Source: Polyangium fumosum
GTDB lineage: Bacteria; Myxococcota_A; Polyangia; Polyangiales; Polyangiaceae
Length of the DNA: 46,087 nt
Reading direction: 5' to 3'
NCBI RefSeq assembly: GCF_005144585.1
Contig: NZ_SSMQ01000089.1
Location: 1-46,087 of the forward strand
The position numbers and the translations under genes are program-made. Shown here one piece after another: positions 16,569-28,800 of this stretch. Below the pieces are notes generated by a model. It worked only from the letters and a program-made list of their open reading frames with translations. It was not told where the DNA came from and did not search any database. Positions within the stretch are counted from its first letter, which is position 1, and each line of letters begins with the position of its first letter.

Positions 16569-18196
16569 GGCGCATCCATTCGGGTGGTCGCCTGGACCTT
16601 CCCGTAACTCAACTTGATGACGCGGTCCGCGCAATGAAAGTAGCGATCATCGTGGGTGACGGCGATGACCGTCTTGCCCCGGCCCTTCAACGCGGGCACG
16701 AGCTCCTCGTAGAAGTACCTGCGGAATTCAGGGTCCTGATCGGCAGCCCACTCGTCGAATACGTAAACGGGGCGATCCTCGAGGAGCGTCATGATCGTGG
16801 CCAGACGCCTGCGCTGGCCGGTCGACAGCGTGCGCCGGGTAAATTGCTGCTCCTCGAAAGAGGTCTTCCCCTTTAGGCCCATCTGCGCGATCAGCGCGCG
16901 CACCGCCTCCGGCTCCGCGTCGAGCATGCCATAGAGCTTGGAGAAGAGGTGGAAGTCCGAATAGATCGCCGAAATCATCTCGCGGTACGCGGCCACGTTC
17001 TCCGGCTGGACGAGGGCGCCGCCGACGCGCAGTTCTCCGCCGCTCCGCGGGTAGAGCCCCGTGAGCACCTTGAGCAGCGTCGATTTGCCGCTCCCGTTCC
17101 CACCGACGAGAAAGACGACCTCGCCCGGCTCGATGTCGAGGCTCAGGGGGCCGACACGGAAGCACCTGTCTCCGTTGTCGGAGGGATACTCGTACACGAT
17201 ATCGCGTGTCGAGAGTGTGCCCATGCGACCGTTCCACGGATCCTCCGGCTTCTGGACTGCCGCTCGCTGAACTGCCTCATCGAGCTTCCCCTCCAGCGCC
17301 CGGATCTGTTCGAATGCGACGCTGGAGCGGAACACCGCATTGAGCCCGCCGGCCACGCTGGTGAAGGGGCCCCATACGAACGCGGTGCACGTGACCAGGC
17401 TGGCCATGGTCGGAACATCCACGCCGCTGTACCTAGGCAGGGTGAAAATGACCGCCCCCAGCAGGATGTACAGGACGCAGTTGGGCATGACCAAGACGCC
17501 GCTGAGCCCCTCGGCCGTCCTCACGGCGCCGGTGCGGAGGGACTCGGCCATCGTCACGATATCGTCGTGGATCTCACGCCCACGTCGGCGGCTGAATTTG
17601 GCTTCTTTGAAGCCCTTCAGCAGATCCATGACCCTATCGAAGAGCTCGAGCCGTAGCTGCCCCATCTGGCGCAGCACAGGGACGACCTCGTCGAATCTGT
17701 ATTGAACGATGAAGAAACCGAACACCAACATGAGCGCGATCAGCGCAAAGGCTGGCAACGAGATCCACGCAATGTAAACGAGCCCGAACACGAGGACGAA
17801 GAGCGCCTGCAGGAAGCTCCCGAGCACCCACCCTTGCTCCGACACGACGGACATGTTCTCCGTGACGCGATCGAAAATCTCTGCGGTCCCGACGCGCTCG
17901 AGCCCCTCGAGCTCCGTTCGCTCGATCTTCTCGGCGATCCTCGTTCTTATGCGGTGGAGCAGAGCTTCGACGAGGGACGTCGTCCGGTGGTACGTTGCTC
18001 GAGCACCGAGCACGTAGGTGGCCATCGTCAACCCGAACAGGAAAAGCGCCCGCATGTCCGCCCACTCCGGGGCCCCGGCGAGGACATTGGCGCCGACGAG
18101 GAGGAGGGCGTTCGCGATCCCCCCCATCGTCGCGACGGCCAGGAGGGAAGCTCGCTGCCCCTTCGCCTCTTCGAGGAGAAGGTCTAGGACGTACAT
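16565..18196 (-). CDS. Cyclic-peptide-type ABC exporter half-transporter 1 (SyrD/PvdE family)
   Basis: A 543-residue membrane-ATPase fusion. Six predicted membrane segments precede the ATPase domain, which has Walker A VGGNGSGKST (about residue 364), signature LSTGQ, Walker B YVFDEWAADQDP and the His of VTHDD. It is a close paralogue of the next gene, sharing SRRRGR after LLKGFKE and FDEWAADQDPEFR. Chosen start: the ATG at 18196, which overlaps the stop of the large NRPS by 13 bases. Family members export lipopeptides and siderophore precursors (SyrD, PvdE). Co-transcription right after the NRPS makes export of its product the natural role. Confidence 0.9.
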   Translation of the reverse strand: MYVLDLLLEEAKGQRASLLAVATMGGIANALLLVGANVLAGAPEWADMRALFLFGLTMATYVLGARATYHRTTSLVEALLHRIRTRIAEKIERTELEGLERVGTAEIFDRVTENMSVVSEQGWVLGSFLQALFVLVFGLVYIAWISLPAFALIALMLVFGFFIVQYRFDEVVPVLRQMGQLRLELFDRVMDLLKGFKEAKFSRRRGREIHDDIVTMAESLRTGAVRTAEGLSGVLVMPNCVLYILLGAVIFTLPRYSGVDVPTMASLVTCTAFVWGPFTSVAGGLNAVFRSSVAFEQIRALEGKLDEAVQRAAVQKPEDPWNGRMGTLSTRDIVYEYPSDNGDRCFRVGPLSLDIEPGEVVFLVGGNGSGKSTLLKVLTGLYPRSGGELRVGGALVQPENVAAYREMISAIYSDFHLFSKLYGMLDAEPEAVRALIAQMGLKGKTSFEEQQFTRRTLSTGQRRRLATIMTLLEDRPVYVFDEWAADQDPEFRRYFYEELVPALKGRGKTVIAVTHDDRYFHCADRVIKLSYGKVQATTRMDAP

Positions 18197-21100
18197 GGCT
18201 GCCTCGCAATCGAGCGAGCTTCCACATGCGTGGAGGCCCCCTCCTCGCGTGCGGTCGAGGAACTCGAAGGCGTCTCCCCGAATGCGTCGCGCGAGGTGCA
18301 GTGTGCGATGAGGCGTCGCAGCGACGAGAGGACCCTTTCCGCAATCCTCTCTACCGTCGATGTTTCGTACATCGCGGGGCTGTAGCCCCACGTGAGCCGC
18401 AGGCGCCCGTGCATCACGATGCAACTCAATGCGAGCTCATGAAACAACGCCATGTTCGGGCTCGTGCTCGTCTGCTCCGTCCCCGCGAAGTCCCAGGTCG
18501 AGCCTGCCTCATGTTGCCCGACATAATTGAACAGCACCGGCATTGGTACGGTGAGCGACGCGCGTACGGCCTCATCCGGGTGCGCATACCGCAGCCATCC
18601 ATATCCCACGCCCCGCCCTGGCACCGACCGGAGCTGTTCCTTCACGCCATTCAGCAGCTCAGCAGGATCCTCCCCCGGAGGCACGTCCAGCGAGAGCGGG
18701 AACAGCGACGAGAACCACCCCACGGTGCGGGATACGTCGACGTCCTCCACCACGGGCTCGCGACCGTGATGCTGCAGTGCCACGCAGACCGTATCCGTCC
18801 CAGAGGACGCGCTCAATCCCTCTGCGAGCGCCGATAGCAGGACCGCGTGGATCTCCGTTCCACCAACCGATCCCACGTCGTGAAGGAGCGCACGGGTCTC
18901 TGCCTGAGGCAACTCCACCTCCAGGGTACGGCTCTCGCCGAATGTGCCCGCCACGCCGTCGCGACTCCGCGCGCTCGACGTCACGCCGCCGGCGCATTGC
19001 ACCTGCCAGTACTCGAGCTGCTTCGACAGGCCGCCGTCCCCGACAAACGCATGCAATCGCTCGGACCACTGGCGAAGGGATGTCGTCTTGGGTCCGAGAT
19101 CCGGAATTCGCCCAGCGATCAGCATATCGCAGGTGCGCTCCACGTCCTCGCACACGATGCGCCATGACACGATGTCCGTGATGAGGTGGTGCATGGCGAG
19201 GAGCAGCCGCGTCCCGCCTTCGCCCATATCCAGCCACGCAGCGCGGAAGATCGGGCCGCTGGACAGGTTCATGCCCCGTTGCAGGACCTCCGCTGCCTTC
19301 TTCACGGCGGCATCACGGGCCGAGGGCTCTATCGACGACAGGTCCACCCGCTCGAGTACCGGGGTCGCCGCCGCCTCGTGCTCCTGCACCCAGCCGGTGT
19401 CGGTGCGACGATAACGGAGCCGCAATGCGTCGTGCTGCTTCGCGAGGATCCGCAGCGCCTCTGCGGCAATCTCCTGCGACAGCGCGGGAGGCGGCGTCCA
19501 TGACATCGCCGGACTGAAATGATGAGCGTCCACGGGATCTCTATCCAGGAACCAATGCTGGATCGGCGTCAGCGGGACCGTCCCGGCCACGGCGCCCTGC
19601 TCCGCGAGGACCGCGCTTTCTCTACGCACAGCCTGCGCGAGCTGCGCCACCGTCTGGTGCGTGAACAGATCGCGCACGGTCAAGTGGAGACCGGCTCGTT
19701 TGGCGCGACCTATGACCTGAATCGCGAGGATCGAGTCCCCGCCGAGCGTAAAGAAGTTATCGTGGATCCCGACGGGCGAGAATTGCAACACCTGCGACCA
19801 CAGCTCGGCGAGCGCGCGCTCCGTCTCGGTCCGCGGCGCCACGTACGAGGTCTCCACCGCGCTACGCGTCATCTCTGGTGCCGGCAGCGCCTTGCGGTCC
19901 ACCTTGCCGCTGGGATTCAGCGGCAGCGCCGACAGCCGCACGAATACAGAGGGGACCATGTACGCGGGCAGCGACGCCTGAAGGTGCTCGCGCAGCGTGC
20001 CCTCGGTACATTCGCCTTCCCCGGCCACCACATATGCGACCAGCCGCTTGTCACCGGGCGTGTACTCCCATGCGACCACGGCGCACGCTCGCACCGCCGG
20101 GTGGGACGACAGCACCGCCTCAATTTCACCAAGCTCGATGCGGAAACCTCGGATCTTCACCTGGTGATCGATGCGCCCGAGGAACTCCAGCTCTCCATTC
20201 GCGTCCCATCGGGCGAGATCACCCGTGCGGTACATCCGCGCCCCGGGCACGTTCGAGAACGGGTCGGGGACGAAGCGCTCCGCTGTCAGTCCGGGGCGCC
20301 CCCGATAGCCGCGTGCGAGCCCGGCTCCCGCGATGTACAGCTCCCCAGGAATGCCCACCGGGACCTGCATCAGGTTTCGATCGACCACGTGGAGCTGCGT
20401 GTTTGCGATACCTCGGCCGATCCGGACATTGCTCTGCTCAGCGTCGACGCGATATTGCGCAGACCAGATCGTCGTCTCCGTCGGCCCATAGACATTCCTG
20501 ACCGTGGATGCCCGGCGTGCGAGTTTGGCCGCGAGATCTGGCGTCATTGCTTCTCCCCCGCACAGCACCTGCAGGAGCCTTCCCCCCTCCCAGCCTGCGT
20601 CGAGGACCATCCGCCATGTCGCAGGCGTCGCCTGCATCATCGTCGCGCGCTCCAGGGCTCTCACCAGCGCCTCCCCATGGCTCGCGTCTTCCTGCGACGC
20701 GAGGTGGACCGAGGCTCCCCGGAGCAAGGGCATGAACAGCTCCAGCCCGGCGATATCGAAGGACAGCGACGTGACGGTCAGCATTGCGTCCTGGGGCCCA
20801 GCCCCCATCGTTTCGGCGAAATCGTGCAGCAGGTTCGTCAGCGCGCCGTGCAGAACCTGGACGCCTTTGGGCCTCCCCGTCGAGCCCGACGTGTAGATGA
20901 CGTACACCGCGTTGTCCGGCCCTACCTGGGCGCCGGGAGACGTGAGCGGTTGCTCCTGCCAAGGCGGCGCGCTCGCATCGAGATGCACCGTCACGGCCTC
21001 GTGCGCAGGCAACCTGTCCTGCAAGCGCTCCTGGGTGAGCAGCACCGCGGGCCGCGCGTCCGTCAGCATGTAGGCCAGCCGCTCTCGCGGATAACCGGGG

Positions 21101-22830
21101 TCGAGCGGCACGTACGCGCCGCCCGCCTTGAGAATGCCGAGCAGCCCCACCACCATCTCCAGCGAACGCTCGACGCATAGCCCCACCAGCACCTCCGGGC
21201 CCACGCCCAGCGCGCGCAAATAGTGGGCCAGCTGATTCGAGCGCTGGTCGAGCTCGCGGTAGGTGAGCTCTCGCTCAGCGAATACCAATGCCACCGCGTC
21301 AGGTGTTCGTGCGGCCTGCTCCTCGAAGAGGTCGTGGATGCACTTGCCCTCGGGATACGTGGCCGCCGTATCGTTCCAGGCAGCGAGTTGCCCGTGCTCC
21401 GCCTCGGTCAGGAAGGAGAGTTCGGACAGGGGTTTGTCAGGGTGCGCCACCGCGTCGAGGAGCAAGGCACCAAGGTGCTCGCCCAGCCGCCTCGCCGCGG
21501 CATCGTCCACGCGTGTCGTGTCATAGGCCAGGTGGATGCTGGTCCCTTCCGCGTCACGGACCACGGCGAACACCAGCGCGTTTTTCGCGGTTGTCACACC
21601 GGGGGACACCACGTCGGGAAATGGCGACCACCCCGCCGCGACCCCGGTGTGCGGCGCCGACACTTCGAAGAGGAGCACGTCATACAGCGGATTTTCATCG
21701 CCGTGCCTGGACAACCCCTGGTCCTGCACCACCACGTCGAATGGCAATGCCTGATGCTCGTGGACTTCCACGGACGTGCGCCTCGCCATCGAAAGCAGCT
21801 CGCCAAACGTCGGGTTCCCCGAGAGGTCGGTCCGCAGCACGACCGTGTTCGTGAAGAAGCCCAGGAGGTCGGCCGTGCCAGGCACCTCGCGGTTCGCAAT
21901 CACCGCGCCCAGCCCGAAGTCCTTCTGGCCGCTGTAGCGCGACAGCACCGCCGTCAGGACCGCATACCACGCCATGAACGCCGTACATCCGTGGTCACGC
22001 GCCAGCGCATGCAGCGCGCTGCTCGCATCCGCTGGAATGCGGACCTTCACGCTCGCTTCGGGGCCGGGGCCGCCCTCCGAGGCGGGCCGAAGAGTCGGCA
22101 ACTGGAGCCGCGGCACGCCCGCAAGTTTGTCCTTCCAGTACGCACGCGAGGCCCCGAACCCACCTCCCGTCAGCGCATCCTGCTCCGCCCGGGCGTAATC
22201 GGCGAATTGGTACGCCAGCGCCGGCAGGCTCCCCGCATCGCCGCGGCAGCACGCCTCGTACAGGCGCGAGAGCTCGGAGAGCAGCACGCCGCTCGACCAT
22301 TCGTCCGTGATGATGTGGTGCTGCAGGACGAGTACGACATGCTGCGTGGACGACACGCTCACCACGACCACCCGCATCAGCGGTCCCGCTCCAAGATCGA
22401 AACGCACCCCGATCTCGGTTTCCAGGAGAGCGCGCAGGGCGGCTTCCCGCGCAGCTTCGGGCAGCGCCGAGACGTCCTCCACGCGCACCGGAATCGATAC
22501 CCTTTGCGCCACCACCCGCCTCGGCACGCCGTCCACCTCGGGATACGTCGTGCGCAAGATCTCCTGCCGCTCCGCGAGCAACACAACGCTCTCGCGCAAC
22601 GACGGCTCCGAGAGCGCACCTCGAATGACGAACATCTGCGGGACCTGGTACGACAGCGCCTCGGGCGATAGTTTGTCGAGGAACCACATGCGCCGCTCGG
22701 TCCCCGAGAGGCCGGCGTACGCAGGATCGGCCGCGCCGCGCGGGGCGGGGGAGAGGGTCGCCACGGGCGCCGAGCGCTTCGCCATTTCGTCCAGCGACGC
22801 CGCCAGGGCCGTCAACGTCGATTGCTGAAA
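18184..22830 (-). other. NRPS module 5: C-A(Gly)-PCP-E (E degenerate)
   Basis: The A code is D-I-L-Q-L-G-V-I-W, one change from the known glycine code (DILQLGLIW). The terminal E domain keeps the HH of HHLITDIVSW but loses the Gly of HHxxxDG. Its EGHGRE motif is QHHGRE, so the catalytic Glu is Gln (CAG). RTVGWFSSLFP and FNYVGQ remain. No TE follows; the protein ends in a short Ser/Thr/Arg-rich tail. Confidence 0.8.
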
Positions 22831-25800
22831 CAGGGTCGCCACGGTCAGCCCGAGCCCGAGCCGCGCTTTCACCGCGGACACGAGGCGCACCGCCAAAAGC
22901 GAGTGGCCGCCGAGTAGGAAGAAATCGTCATGCGCGCCGATGGGCCGCACTTCGAGCAGCTCTTCCCATAGGGCCACGAGCGCGCGCTCCGTCTCGGTCC
23001 GCGGCGCCACGTAGGAGGGCTCCGCCTCGCCGCGCGTCGCCTCGGGCGATGGCAGCGCTTTGCGGTCCACCTTGCCGTTCGGCGAAAGCGGCAGCGCGTC
23101 GAGGAAGACGAATGCCGATGGAATCATGTACTCGGGCAGCCTGCTTCGCAGGTGCTCACGCAGAGCATCCGCCGTTGGCGCGCCGTCCCTCCCCACCACG
23201 TAGGCGACCAGCCGCTTGTCTCCCGGCGCGTCTTCACGCGCCACGACGACGCACGATCCTACCGCGGTGTGCGAGGAGAGCGCAGCTTCGATTTCGCCGA
23301 CCTCTACGCGGAACCCTCGAATCTTCACCTGGTGATCGGCGCGACCCAAGAACTCAAGCTCCCCGTCCTCGTTCCATCGCGCGAGGTCCCCGGTGCAATA
23401 CATCCGGGCGCCAGGCTCCTTCGAGAAGGGATCCGGGACAAACCGCTCCGCCGTCATGCCGGGGCGATTCAGATAACCACGCGCGAGGCCCACCCCCGCG
23501 AGGTGGATCTCCCCGGCCATTCCGATCGGCACGGACCGCTTCGCCCCATCGAGCACGTGAATCTGCACCCCGTGAACCGGTCGACCGATTGAAAAATTAT
23601 CCGGACGTTCTGCATCAAAATACGCTTGCGCCCCGAAGATGCTGAACTCGGTAGGGCCATAGGAGTTCAGCACCCTCCGACCCTTCGCCCACTGCGCCAC
23701 GAGTCCGGGCGACGTCGTGTCGCCCGCCAAGGTGATATGGCGCAGAGCGGGCGCGCGGCAGTTCAACACCCGCAGCATCGCCGGCGGAATGAACGACACC
23801 GTGATCCCACGGTTCTCCAGGCACTCCGCAATGCCCTCGACCGCGCCGTGGGCATTGCTCGGCAACACGCACGCGGCACCGTTGCACAGCGATATCATCC
23901 AGTCGATGATCGCCCCGTCGAACGCCACCGCTGCGCTCTGCAGCACGCGATCATTCGGATGGATCACGAAATGCTCGCGCTGGAATGCCACACGCGCCGC
24001 AAGCCCCCGGTGCTCGTTGACTACAGGTTTGGGTTTGCCCGTGGAGCCAGAGGTGAACACCACGTAATTCGCATGCTCGGGCCGAACGCCGCTCTCGGGC
24101 GGCGTGGCCTGCTGCGACACCCATTGCGTCGCGTCCGCGTCGAGCCGCACCACCGTCACGCCGGACGCCGTGAATCGGCCCTCAAGATTTTCGTGCGTAA
24201 GCAGCACCGGCGCCTGCGCTTCGGAAAGCAGGAGCGAGAGCCTCTCCGGCGGATATGCGGGATCCAGCGGCACGAACGCGCCGCCGGCCTTCAGGATCCC
24301 GACCAAGCCCACCACCATGTCGAACGACCGCTCCACGCACAGCGCCACGCGCACCTCGGGCCCGACGCCGAGGGAACGAAGGTGGTGCGCCAGCCGATTG
24401 GCCTGCGCATCGAATTCCCCATAGCTGAGCTGCCGGCCGTCCTGTTCGAGCGCCACCGCCCCAGGCACCTTCGCCGCCTGCTCCGCAATGAGCTCGTGAA
24501 TGCACCGGGCAGCGGGGTCCACCTTGGGCGTGTCGTTCCACGCGGCGAGCTTCTCCGTTTCCTCTTCGGTCAAGAGGTCCAGATCCGACAAACGGTTGTC
24601 CGGATGCACGGCGGCATCCGTCATGACCGTCCGCAAATGGCTGCACAACCGCTCCGCTGCCGTGCGCGAGACGCGCCTCATGTCGTACAGGACCTCCAAG
24701 ACGGTCCCTTCGACCGAGTGCTGCACGGAGACGGCAAGCGCGTCCTTCGCCGTCGCCATACCCTCGTGCACCGCACCAAGGAAGGGTGACCACCCGGCCG
24801 CATCTCCGGTGGTCGGAGGCGTCACCTCGAAAAAGGCCACGTCATACAGCGGGTTCTCCCCGGCATGCCGCGAGAGCCCCTGATCCTGCACGACGATGTC
24901 GAACGGCAACGCCTGGTGCTCGTACGCGTCCAGCGACGTCCGTCGCGCGCGAGACAGCAGCTCGGCAAACGTCGGGTTCCCCGAAAGGTCGGTCCGCAGC
25001 ACGACCGTGTTTGTGAAGAAGCCGAGGAGGTGAGATGCGCCCGGTGCCTCGCGGTTCGCGATCACCGCGCCCAGCCCGAAGTCCTTCTGGCCGCTGTAGC
25101 GCGACAGCACCGCCGTCAGAACCGCGTACCACGCCATGAACGGCGTACAGCCGTGGTCACGCGCCAACGCTTGCAGCGCGCTGCTCGCATCCGCTGGAAT
25201 GCGGACCTTCACGCTCGCTTCGGGGCCGGGGCCGCCCTCGGAGGCGGGCCGAAGAATCGGCAACTGGAGCCGCGGCACACCCGCAAGTTTGTTCTTCCAG
25301 TACGAACGCGAAGCCCCGAATCCACCACCCGTTAGCGCATCCTGCTCCCCCCGAGCATAATCGGCGAATTGGTACGAGAGCGCCGGCAAACTCGCCGCAT
25401 CGCCGCGGCAGCACGCCTCGTACAGGCGCGAGAGCTCGGAGAGCAGCACGCCGCTCGACCATTCGTCTGTGATGATGTGGTGCTGCAGGACCAGCACGAC
25501 ATGCTGCGCGGACGACACGCTCACTACGAGCACCCGTGTCAGCGGTCCCGCTCCGAGATCGAAACGCATCCCGATCTCGGCCTCCAGGAGCGCGCGCAGG
25601 GCGGCTTCCCGCGCAGCTTCGGGCAGCGCCGAGACGTCCTCCACGCGCACCGGAATCGATACCCTCTGCGCCACCACCCGCCTCGGCACGCCGTCCACCT
25701 CGGGATACGTCGTGCGCAGGATCTCCTGCCGCTCCGCGAGCAACACCACGCTCTGGCGCAATGCCGGCTCCGAGAGCGCACCTCGAATGACGAACATCTG

Positions 25801-28800
25801 CGGGACCTGGTACGACAGCGCCTCGGGCAAGAATTTGTCGGCGAACCACATCCGCCGCTCGGTCCCCGAGAGGTCGGCATACGCTGAATCGGCCGCGCCG
25901 CGCGGAGCGGGCGAAACGCCTGCCACGGGCGCCGGCCGCTTCGCCATTCCATCCAGCGACGCCGCCAGGGCCGCCACCGTCGATTGCTGAAGCAGCGTCG
26001 CCACGGTCAGCCCGAGCCCGAGCCGCGCTTTCACCGCGGACACGAGACGCACCGCCAAAAGCGAATGGCCGCCGAGCTGGAAGAAGTCGTCGTGGACGCC
26101 GATGGGCCGCACTTCGAGCAACTCTTCCCAGATGGCCACGAGCGCGCGTTCTGTGTCGGTCCGCGGCGCCACGTACGATGTCTCCGCCGCGTCGCGCGTC
26201 GCCTCGGGTGCCGGCAGCGCCTTGCGATCCACTTTGCCGCTTGGATTCAGCGGCAGCTCCGTCAGCCGCACGAATGCAGACGGGACCATGTACTCCGGCA
26301 GCGTCGTCCCCAGGTGCTCCCGCAATGCTACTGGCGCCCACGTCTCCTCGGCAGCCACCACGTACGCTACCAACCGCTTGTCGCCCGACGCTTCGTCCCG
26401 GGCCACCACCACGCAATCGCGCACCGACGCGTGCGTCACGAGCGCAGCCTCGATTTCACCGAGTTCGATCCGGAATCCGCGGACCTTCACCTGGTGGTCG
26501 ATGCGGCCCAGGAACTCCAGCGCGCCGTCCTCCCTCCAGCGCGCAAGGTCGCCCGTGCGATACATCCGCGCCCCTGCCTCGGGCGAGAACGGGTCAGGTA
26601 CGAATCGCTCCGCCGTCAGCTCGGGGCGATTCAGATAGCCTCGCGCGAGCTGCACCCCCGACAGGTAAAGCTCCCCCGCGACGCCCACGGGCACCGCGCG
26701 CAATTCGTCATCGAGCACGTAGGTACGCGTGTTGTCGATCGGACGCCCGATCGGCACCGGCCCCTCCTCCTCCGGCCTGCACGCGTGGCTCGTCACATCA
26801 ATGGCCGCCTCGGTCGGACCATACAGATTGTGAAGCTCGCCTTTGCTCCCCGCATACCAGGACGCACGCAGGTGCGCCGGCAGCGCCTCGCCGCTCGCGA
26901 ACACCAATCGCAGCGATGCGCGCTCCCGGGGCTCCGTCGCCGCAAGGAACACCCCGAACATCGACGGCACGAAATGCGTCACCGTGACCCCGCGCTCCCC
27001 CATCAGCGCAGCGAGATAACGCGGATCCTTGTGACCCTCGGGCGCCGCGATCACCATCCGGGCGCCCTCCAAGAGAGGCCACCACAGCTCCCAGCCCGAC
27101 ACGTCGAATGACAGCGGCGTCTTCTGCAACACCGCGTCGCTCGCCTTCAGCCCGTAAGCGCGCTGCATCCATCGCAGGCGGTTGTCCACCCCGCGATGCG
27201 TGTTGAGCACTCCCTTCGGCCGACCCGTCGAGCCCGACGTGTAAATCACGTACATTGCATGGTCCGGACCTACCTGCACGTCGGGGGACGTGAGCGGTTG
27301 CGCCTGCCAAGGGGCCGCGCCCGCATCGAGGTAGACCGTGACAACCTCATGCGCGGGAAGACTGCCCTCCAGGCGCTCCTGCGTCAGCAGCACCGCCGGA
27401 CGCGCGTCCGCCAGCATGAAGGCCAGCCGATCCCGCGGATAGCCAGGGTCGAGCGGCACGTACGCGCCGCCCGCCTTCAGAATGCCGAGCAGCCCCACCA
27501 CCATCCCCAACGAACGCTCGACGCACAGCCCTACACGCACCTCCGGGCCCACGCCCAGCACGCGCAGGTGGTGCGCCAACTGATTCGAGCGCTCGTCGAG
27601 CTCCCGGTAGGTCAGCTCCTGCTCGGCGAATACCAAGGCCACCGCGTCGGGCGTCCGCGCCGCCTGCTCCGCGAACAGAACATGAATGCACTTGCACGCG
27701 GGATACGCCACCTCCGTGTCGTTCCAGGCAGCGAGCTGCCTGTGCTCTGCCTCGGTGAGCGTGGCAAGCTCAGACAATGGTTTGTCTGGGCGTGTGGCCA
27801 TGTCGAGCAGCAGGGTGCGCAGGTGCCCCCAGATCCGCTCGACGTCTTCCCCGCGAAGAGCTGCGGGGTTCCACATCCAGCGCAGGTCGAGCGTCTTGCT
27901 CGCCACCACCGCAATGGTCAGCGGGTAGCTCGTCTGCTCGAAAGACCGGAAGTTCACGATCGGCAGCACCTCGGCCTGCTGCGCCGCCTCGTCCACCGGA
28001 TAGTTTTCGAAAACGAGGAGCGTATCGAACAGCGCGCGACCTCCGCCCACCGCGCTCGCCCGCTGCACCTCATAAAGGGGGGTGGCCTCGTGGGCGCGCA
28101 GGTCGACCTGCTCGGCTTGTAGCCGCTGCAGCCATTCGACCACACCTTCCGAGCCCGACCACCGGGCCCGGAGCGGCAGCGTGTTGATGAACAGGCCGAC
28201 CATCCGCTCAATGCCGGGGATGGGCGCGCTGCGACCGGAGGTCGTCATGCCGAAGACGACATCCGGTCGTCCCGTATAGCGGCCGAGGATCTGCGCGAGC
28301 GCGCCTTGCACCACCGTGTTCACGGTCAGGCCATGCCGCCGCGCGAATGCCGTGAGCTCCGTGGTCTCGGCAGCCGTCAACGAGTCATTACGATTCGCGT
28401 GCTCCCGCGTCGCCTCGGCGGGCATCGCCGCGGGCGGCAGGAACGGCAGCCGCGTCGGCTCGTCGACGCTGGCCAGGTACGTGGCGAAGAAGGCTGCCGA
28501 GGCCTGTTCGTCCTTCGTTGCGAGCCATGCGATGTAGCGTTCGTACGGCGCCGGCGCCGGCAATACGAGCCTGCTCCCTCCCCGAAGCGCGGCATAAGCG
28601 GCCTGCAGTTCACCGAGCACAACCGGCATCGACCAGCCGTCAGACAGGATGTGATGCGTGCTGTTCAGCATCCACGTCCTGCCTCCGGGCATGCGTACGA
28701 GCACGACCCGCGACAGGGGAGCGTGCGTGAAATCGAATCCGGCCGCGCGTTCCTCGCGCTGCAGAGTTTCCCACCGCGCCTCGGCTTCGGCCGCGTCCAG

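Noticed and set aside
18250-19560. Terminal NRPS domain as an X domain or a C domain
   Set aside because: RTVGWFSSLFP and FNYVGQ are E-type motifs and HHLITD keeps both His; X domains have HRxxxD.
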